Below, piece by piece: positions 7,254 through 12,053 of a stretch of 12,053 nucleotides of DNA. Made by a program: the position numbers and the translations under genes. Within the stretch, counting starts at the first letter, position 1. Every line of letters starts with the position of its first letter. The stretch is from contig JBDNJM010000170.1 of NCBI GenBank assembly GCA_041687755.1, positions 1 to 12,053 of the forward strand. The letters run 5' to 3'. Source of the DNA: JBDNJM01 sp041687755 (GTDB taxonomy: Bacteria > Planctomycetota > UBA1135 > GCA-002686595). The notes below the pieces were generated by a model that was given only the letters and a program-made list of their open reading frames with translations, was not told the origin of the DNA and ran no database searches.

Positions 7254-9082
7254 AGAACGAAGAGCAGATCGAGGCCTGGATCCACGCGCGGATTGACGGG
7301 GAGCTGGGGCCGGCGGAGGCGGCGCTGCTGGAGCGTGCGCTGGCCGAGGACGCGGAGCTCGCGCGGCTGGCGCGGGCGCTGGAAGGCGTCGAGCGGGCGG
7401 CCGGAGAGCTGCGGGCGGAGGCTGCGCCGGACCCGAGCGACGCGGCGGCGATCGAACGGATCCTGGCGGGCGTCGAGGCGCAGATCGAGGTGGAGCGACC
7501 TGTGTTGGAGGGCGCGGCTATGGGCAACGGCGCGCCGGTGCTGATGTTTTCGGGACGCGGGCGGCTCGCTGCTGCGGCGCTCGTGCTAGTCGGCGTCGGG
7601 GCGTGGGTCTGGAGTTCGAGGCCGCCGGCCGACGTGCAGCCGGGGACGCACGCGCCCGCGGTCGCCAAGGTCGCGCGCGGGGGGGCTGGGCTGCTCGCTG
7701 CCGACAACCCGGTCAACGGTCGCGCGGAGCCTGGGTTGCCGCAGGGAGCAGTCCCCCATGGAGCAGCGCCGCAGGTGGCGCTGATTGAGGACCGCGGAGC
7801 GGTCGCAGGGCCAGGCGATCCGCGCGGCAAGGACCCCCTTGCCGTCGGGGAGCCGGAGGAGGCCGAGGAGCAAGACCCGCTCGCTCTTCTGGCGGCTGCC
7901 GGGGCCGGGGCACTCGACGAGGCGGCCGTGACCGCAGTGCTCGACGAGCTGGACGCCCTAGGCCTGGGCGGCTATCGCACCGTCGAGTTGGCGAAAGACA
8001 TGTTCACGGGGGCGCGACCCGCGTCGCCCCAGGCGTTGAGCGCTGCGGCCGCGCTGCTCGCCTTCGACGGAGGTCCCGGGGCACTGCGTGCGCTGGAACG
8101 GGGTTTAGACAACGAGGCGGCGGCGGCCTCGTGCGCGGCCGCGCTCGTGTTCTCAGGGTCGCGCGGCGCCCAACGCCTGCACCGTCGGCTGGACGATGAA
8201 CGGCTCGGCCGAACGGCGGCCCTGGCCCTCGCGGGCGGCGGTGCGGACGATCTCGAGCTGCTGCTGGAGCGCCTCGCTGAACAGCCGGACGACGAGCTCC
8301 TTGCCGCGATCGCGGGCGCCGATCCCGAGGTGCTCAACCGCGTGCTGGATCGTTCGGAGCCGACCGCGGCGTTGCTGGAGCTCGCCGTGACCGCGAGGCC
8401 CCTGGGCGCGCTCGCGCTGCTGGTGCGCGCGGCGCGCGAGCGCGAGACGGCGCCCGTCGCCCTTGCTCATCTCGTCCACTGGGGCGAGCCCGCCGGCCTG
8501 CGCGCCGTGCTGGAGCTGCTCGAGTACGGGCAGGTGGACCGCGCAGTCGTCGAGCAGGAGCTGGCCCGCGCCGAATTCGATCCCGTTGCACTGCTGCCGC
8601 TGGCTCAGCAGCTGGGCTCCGGCTCCGACCGCCGCTGGCGCGCCGCGCTGCTCAGTCTGCTGATCGAGAACCCGATCCGCGGCTCTGAGCCGACGCTCTT
8701 GGCGCTCTCCGCCGCCGACGACCTGCCCCAGGACCAACGCCTGCTGGGTGCTCTTCTCTGCGCGACGATCGAGGGCCCGCTCGACGAGACCAGCCGCGCC
8801 GCGCTCAAGGCGTTCGTACTCCAGTGCGACCGCGACGACGCACGCCTTGCCGCCTGCGCCGTGGTGGCACTCGCCCGCCGTGCGGGCCTCGCCCATGCAT
8901 TGGACGCCTTCGCCTGGACCCGCTCGACGGATCGCCTGCAGGCTGCCATTGCTCCGTTTTCGCTCGACGCGCCGAATCCCATCGACGTTGGGCCCCCGCG
9001 TGCGTTCACCAGTTCAGATGTCTCGCGCGTGGCGCGGACGCTCGAACCTCATCTACCTCTGCAAGACCCGTCCAACATCTGA
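7250..9082 (+). CDS. Anti-sigma-like membrane protein with large exported HEAT-like domain
   Basis: This 610-residue protein is coupled to the sigma gene by the ATGA overlap. Residues 1-60 read as a cytoplasmic anti-sigma domain: IEAWIHARIDGELGPAEAAL, then LERALAEDAELARLARALEG. This is the layout of the zf-HC2-type fold, but the His/Cys zinc ligands (H-x3-C-x2-C) are absent, so it would be a zinc-less version. One membrane helix follows at about 105-121 (RLAAAALVLVGVGAWVW). A Pro/Gly/Ala-rich linker runs to about 205. From about 210 to 560 the protein consists of paired amphipathic helices rich in Leu, Ala, Glu and Asp with periodic LALL- and ALVL-type cores, suggestive of a HEAT/ARM alpha-solenoid. 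I infer that the exported part senses a ligand or partner and the N-terminus holds the sigma factor. No protease site or catalytic motif was seen. The anti-sigma role rests on context and domain order, not on a strong motif. Confidence 0.72.
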   Translation: MKNEEQIEAWIHARIDGELGPAEAALLERALAEDAELARLARALEGVERAAGELRAEAAPDPSDAAAIERILAGVEAQIEVERPVLEGAAMGNGAPVLMFSGRGRLAAAALVLVGVGAWVWSSRPPADVQPGTHAPAVAKVARGGAGLLAADNPVNGRAEPGLPQGAVPHGAAPQVALIEDRGAVAGPGDPRGKDPLAVGEPEEAEEQDPLALLAAAGAGALDEAAVTAVLDELDALGLGGYRTVELAKDMFTGARPASPQALSAAAALLAFDGGPGALRALERGLDNEAAAASCAAALVFSGSRGAQRLHRRLDDERLGRTAALALAGGGADDLELLLERLAEQPDDELLAAIAGADPEVLNRVLDRSEPTAALLELAVTARPLGALALLVRAARERETAPVALAHLVHWGEPAGLRAVLELLEYGQVDRAVVEQELARAEFDPVALLPLAQQLGSGSDRRWRAALLSLLIENPIRGSEPTLLALSAADDLPQDQRLLGALLCATIEGPLDETSRAALKAFVLQCDRDDARLAACAVVALARRAGLAHALDAFAWTRSTDRLQAAIAPFSLDAPNPIDVGPPRAFTSSDVSRVARTLEPHLPLQDPSNI

Positions 9083-9084
9083 TC

Positions 9085-10803
9085 ATGCTGACTTCCGCAC
9101 TCCTCGCGCTCTACGCGACCACCATCCCACAAGAGCCCCAGCTGGTCGACCGCGAGTACGACCTCAGCGCACTGTCGAGCAAAGCCAGCTCTTCCTCGGG
9201 AGCGTTCTATCCCAACCGTGCTTTCCGGCAGAACTACGATGGCGATCAGACGACGGCCTTCCGCTTCGAGGACGAGTGGACCTACTCGTCGCCGGAGGAG
9301 TGGGCCGGGGTGCTTATGGATCTGTTCGAGGAGTCGATCGAGAACGAGGACTCCGAGATGGACGTGCGCAACCTAGAAAACGGCGCATCGCGCCTGTTCG
9401 TCCGAGCCAGTGAGGGCTTGCAGCGCGAAGTGCAGCAAGGCGTGGACAAGATCATGATGGCGGTGACCTCCGGCGCGGAGATGCGCATCGAGGTCTTCTC
9501 CCTGCCGGCTAACGCTCCGACCCAGCTGCTGGAACGCGGCTTCGCCTCGGACGCGGAACTCGAGCAGCTGCGCGCGCAGGTCCGACCGGTCGTTCACACG
9601 TGCTTCGTTCCGCGTGCCGGCAGCGCCCACCGGAGTGACGCCTCGACCCACGAGATGATTGTCGGCTATGACGTTGAGATCGCACAGCAAGCCTTCATCC
9701 ACGAGCCGGTGCGCGTGGCAGCGACCCAGGGCCTCGAGTTCCTGGCGGACGCGGGCCGCCTTCCGGGGGGCTACTGGCTGAGCCTGGGCCTCCAGCACTG
9801 CTACGGCGCAGCGCCGGCTGAGTCCCGGACCATCTCACTCACCGGCATGTTGGGCGGCGGCGAGAGCGTGGGGACGCGACAGGTCCTGCTGCCCGGGAAG
9901 ATCGACGAGGGCGAAGTTGGGGTCAATGCGTTCACCATGGACACCTTCGTTCCGGACGACGGAGCTCTGGTGTTCGGCGCCCGCTCCAGAGACGCGGCGG
10001 GCGACCCGGAGCTGTGGGTGTATGCCGTGAGCCTCGACGCTGTCGGGTCGACCGAGAGCTACATCGAATTGACCGCGGGCGACGAGCGCATGCACCTTGT
10101 CGATGGCTCCGCCTCCTCGATGGGCGGCTGGTCGAACCAGACCTGGGCCCCGTACCTGGCGCCGGTGGTGCTGTCCGATCTGTACGGTGACGAAGCGATG
10201 TACCGCACCGAGGGCTACAACGAGTACGCGGACTGGGCCGCAGCGCGGATGATCGGTGGCTGGGCGGTCGTTAAGGGCAACCCTGCCCGCAGCGAGTATG
10301 CGGTCGAACAACTCGAAGTGTTGGAGAGCATGCGCAACGTGAACGCCCTGAAAGCCAAGCGCTCGCCCGTCCTCGAATTGGTGGGCACGCTGGACGGCAA
10401 GGAGACCAACGCCGTGTGGATTCCCGTCAGCCCGAACCGGGAGAGCTTCGCGATGACTGGCCGCTTCGGCCTCGAGCAGGTCTTGGACAGCGTTGAAGTC
10501 GCGAGCGGCTCCGCGGCGGTTAAGATCACGCCCTACCTCGCCGGCGAAGGCTTGGTCGTGGGAGCACGGATGAACTTGGTCGGCCAGATGCGCATGACGG
10601 CAGTCGACGCCACGGCTCGCCTGGGCGTCACCCGCGAACAGCGCGCCCTCCTCAGCGAAGGCGCGCCCGAGTCCGAACTCCTGAGCGCTCACCAGGCCGC
10701 CTACGAAGGCCAAGTGGTCCGTCCCGCCGGAGCCCCGCGCGCCCCGATCGCGGGCGGCGCAGGCGGCGACGGTGCTGTGATCGAGATGCGCTTGATCGAG
10801 TAG
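9085..10803 (+). CDS. Exported protein of unknown family, third gene of the sigma/anti-sigma unit
   Basis: I do not recognise the family with confidence. The 572-residue product starts at ATG 9085, two bases after the anti-sigma-like stop, so it is almost certainly co-transcribed. The N-terminus MLTSALLALYATTIPQEP is a short hydrophobic stretch that could be a signal peptide but has no positive n-region. Residues 25-130 follow the pattern of secretin N-domain-like proteins: YDLSAL, then a helix around EEWAGVLMDLFEESI, then NGASRLFVRASEGLQREVQQ. The next segment, MRIEVFSLP (133-141), starts a long beta-rich region. There are only two cysteines (C173 and C239), which could form a disulfide. A second beta-rich part lies near 430-520, with VLELVGTLDGKET and AAVKITPYLAGEGLVVG. 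The C-terminus is a Pro/Gly/Ala-rich stretch ending EMRLIE. No anchor, lipobox or enzyme motif is visible. The secretin resemblance is only a pattern impression. Codon use is like the neighbours. Confidence 0.75.
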   Translation: MLTSALLALYATTIPQEPQLVDREYDLSALSSKASSSSGAFYPNRAFRQNYDGDQTTAFRFEDEWTYSSPEEWAGVLMDLFEESIENEDSEMDVRNLENGASRLFVRASEGLQREVQQGVDKIMMAVTSGAEMRIEVFSLPANAPTQLLERGFASDAELEQLRAQVRPVVHTCFVPRAGSAHRSDASTHEMIVGYDVEIAQQAFIHEPVRVAATQGLEFLADAGRLPGGYWLSLGLQHCYGAAPAESRTISLTGMLGGGESVGTRQVLLPGKIDEGEVGVNAFTMDTFVPDDGALVFGARSRDAAGDPELWVYAVSLDAVGSTESYIELTAGDERMHLVDGSASSMGGWSNQTWAPYLAPVVLSDLYGDEAMYRTEGYNEYADWAAARMIGGWAVVKGNPARSEYAVEQLEVLESMRNVNALKAKRSPVLELVGTLDGKETNAVWIPVSPNRESFAMTGRFGLEQVLDSVEVASGSAAVKITPYLAGEGLVVGARMNLVGQMRMTAVDATARLGVTREQRALLSEGAPESELLSAHQAAYEGQVVRPAGAPRAPIAGGAGGDGAVIEMRLIE

Positions 10804-10835
10804 CTGGCGACGACCCCGCCCGTCCTCGTCTGTAG

Positions 10836-10880
10836 GCGCCCTGTTTGAGCGAGTGTTCCGCACTCCCTCGAGCAGGGCGC
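10836..10880 (+). terminator. Strong stem-loop after the sigma/anti-sigma unit
   Basis: GCGCCCTG at 10836-10843 pairs with CAGGGCGC at 10873-10880. Inside it, TTTGAG pairs with CTCGAG using two G.U wobbles, then GAGTG (10851-10855) pairs with CACTC (10861-10865) around a TTCCG loop. There is one C.C mismatch (10850/10866) in a 20-position stem. It lies 33 bases after the stop of the third gene and before the next gene, the usual place for a terminator. The bases after it (TTGCG) are not a U-run, so it may act with Rho or protect the mRNA 3' end. Confidence 0.6.
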
Positions 10881-10917
10881 TTGCGAAGGAGGCTGAACCG
10901 CAGACGACTGCTTGGGC

Positions 10918-10923
10918 TAGTTT
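10918..10923 (+). promoter_or_regulatory. Possible -10 element of the lipoprotein gene
   Basis: TAGTTT fits TANNNT and ends six bases before the ATG at 10930, with GGATCC between and no Shine-Dalgarno sequence next to the start. This matches the spacing at 3181-3193 and suggests a leaderless transcript. No clear -35 box is visible at the usual distance. Confidence 0.35.
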
Positions 10924-10929
10924 GGATCC

Positions 10930-11825
10930 ATGAGCCCGATCCGCCCCCGTCTCTGGACATCGGCCGATGCACTGGTCGCGCTCGCGCTTGCCGCCCTGGC
11001 GGGCTGCAGCTCCCCGCGGTCCGCGCCCGAACGCACGCTCGAGGCCTGGCAAGAATTGGCGGCAGCGGACACCGTCCCGGAGCATCTAGGGGCGGAGTTG
11101 ATCGAGCTGGCGCCCCTGTTCGAGAATTCTGATCCCGCGGTTCGTGATGAGCTCGCCTACGGCCTCGCCACCGAGTGGGTCCTCGGTTCCCCGGCAGCTA
11201 CCCCCGACGAACTGCGCCGCGTGCTCCACGTCTGGACCGCCGGGATGAGCGTCCCAGAGCAGAATTCGCACCCCGAGGCCGCCTTGGGTTGCAGCTTCTC
11301 GGCCCTGGCGCTCGCGCTCATTGCCGCGCGGGATCTGCGGACGCCGTTCCTCCATCGGGCAGAGCACGACGAGCTACTGAGCGCTGCGCTCACCTACTTG
11401 GCGGAAGAGCGGGACGAACGCGGCTTCGACGAGACCGTCGGCTGGGTCCACGCGCCCGCTCACACCGCGGACCTGCTGAAGTACCTGGGTGCCAGCGCGC
11501 TGCTGACGAGCGCGGGTCAGGCGCAGATCTTGAGCGGCCTGGCGCAGCGGGCGCGGCGCCCCAATGCTGCACCGTTCGAGGACGGGAGGGCGCGCGGATC
11601 GCGAAAGCGGTGGGGACGGTCCTGTTGCGCGACGACTCGGAAGCGGCCCTGGCAGAGAAGTTCGTGGACGCGCTCCTCGAGACGTCCCCGGCCTCGCTCG
11701 ATGCGCCCGCAAACGCCCTGGCGGTGGCAACGGTGTTGGAGGCGTTGCTCGAGACGGCGCCCGCTTCGACGCCTGCGATCGAGGCGGCTCGGAAGCGCCT
11801 CCGCGAGCGAGGCCAGGCTCCTTAG
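10930..11825 (+). CDS. DUF2785-type lipoprotein, frameshifted near 11584
   Basis: The N-terminus is a lipoprotein signal peptide: ALVALALAALAGC with lipobox LAGC and lipidated Cys at residue 26. The body fits DUF2785, a family of helical proteins with no known function. The best match is GWVHAPAHTADLL (171-183), preceded by LTYLAEERDERGFDE. The frame from 10930 runs correctly to D218 (11583), then turns into Arg/Ser/Trp-rich nonsense ending at 11874. The protein-like continuation lies one frame back (GEGARIAKAVGTVLLRDD, then ALAEKFVDALLETSP) and ends at TAG 11823-11825. Adding one G to the GGG at 11584-11586 joins both parts into a 298-residue protein and restores FEDGEGARIA at the joint. The lesion could be a real mutation or a homopolymer error in the assembly. 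The gene is followed closely by the second IS. Function unknown; expected to be anchored to a membrane and face out of the cytoplasm. Confidence 0.8.
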
Positions 11826-11903
11826 CCGACGGCGCAGAGGACAGTCGCGCACAGCGGCGACTCGATCGTTCTAGGTGCTACCTAGTCCCCCGGAGCCCCC
11901 GCC

Positions 11904-12053
11904 ACGCGCGCGACCACGCTACTTCGCCACCTCATCGGCGTCCGAGGAGTCTCGCTTGCCCGGCTGAACTTCGAGCCCCAGGGGCTTGTGGTTGACGTTG
12001 CCCGCCCACGGGGCAAACCCCGCTGCTCGGAGTGCGGGACGAAGGTCTCTGGA
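11904..12053 (+). mobile_element. ISL3-family transposase, N-terminal fragment
   Basis: This is the 5' end of a transposase gene that runs off the right edge; 50 codons are visible. The translation contains TTLLRHLIGVRGVSLARLNF, then GLVVDVARPRGKP and RCSECG. This is the opening of ISL3 transposases: a leading helix, a short beta segment, then the first CxxC of the N-terminal zinc finger. By comparison with family members, the start should fall just before RATTLLRH. That codon is ACG (11904-11906), and the next in-frame GTG is only at 11988, inside the conserved region. The frame is closed upstream by TAG at 11883-11885. The orientation is the same as the C-terminal fragment at the left edge. 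Whether both belong to copies of one element cannot be told, because they do not overlap. Confidence 0.83.

Noticed and set aside
4768..7830. A 1,020-codon open frame on the minus strand, antisense to the DoxX, rarA, sigma and anti-sigma genes
   Set aside because: Its translation is almost entirely Arg, Ala, Pro, Gln and His with no domain; it is a by-product of high G+C opposite well-identified plus-strand genes.
8824..9084. N-terminal extension of the exported unknown protein
   Set aside because: It would overlap the well-formed end of the anti-sigma-like gene in another frame and is Arg-rich; the hydrophobic leader starts at ATG 9085.
11817..11840. GGCTCCTTAG as the left terminus of the right-hand IS
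   Set aside because: Only the first five bases match the tentative right terminus at 222-244, and the match falls inside the end of the lipoprotein reading frame.
11587..11874. Continuation of the lipoprotein frame to 11874 as the true C-terminus
   Set aside because: It turns into Arg/Ser/Trp-rich sequence, while the -1 frame gives a sensible helical protein that ends at 11825.
11874..11889. GGTGCTACCTAGTCCC as the left terminus of the right-hand IS
   Set aside because: It aligns with the tentative right terminus only with gaps; too weak to annotate.

Overview
This is a GC-rich window, roughly 70% G+C. It carries a short run of chromosomal-type genes bounded at both edges by pieces of ISL3-family transposase genes lying in the same orientation. 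The secreted parallel beta-helix protein, the sigma factor/anti-sigma pair with a large exported helical-repeat domain, and the lipoproteins of unknown role would fit a Planctomycetota-like bacterium. That assignment is inference from protein style only; no rRNA or tRNA is present to place the organism.

Layout. 2-229 (+) is the C-terminal end of an ISL3 transposase. 281-1681 (-) is a secreted beta-helix protein that converges on the IS end. 1682-2251 is a 570-base non-coding stretch between divergent genes. 2252-3007 (+) is a SpoU/RlmB-type RNA 2'-O-ribose methyltransferase. 3032-3156 is a 125-base near-perfect palindrome filling the next intergenic gap. 3193-4797 (+) is a membrane-anchored FMN/iron-sulfur glutamate-synthase-like protein, followed by a DoxX-type membrane protein (4834-5226) and the recombination AAA+ ATPase RarA (5251-6585).

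Immediately after rarA is a tightly packed three-gene unit: an ECF-like sigma factor (6588-7253), a membrane protein whose ATG overlaps the sigma stop codon (7250-9082; zinc-less anti-sigma-like N-terminus, one membrane helix, long HEAT-like exported domain), and an exported protein of unknown family two bases later (9085-10803). This looks like a cell-surface sensing module: the exported helical domain would receive a signal, the cytoplasmic domain would release the sigma factor, and the third product would be the partner or the effector. It is the best candidate in the window for an undescribed system.

A strong stem-loop (10836-10880) separates that unit from a DUF2785-type lipoprotein gene (10930-11825). 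This gene is broken by an apparent loss of one G at 11584-11586. The window ends in the N-terminus of a second ISL3-type transposase, whose expected ATG reads ACG. No CRISPR array, tRNA, rRNA, phage gene or replication origin was seen.
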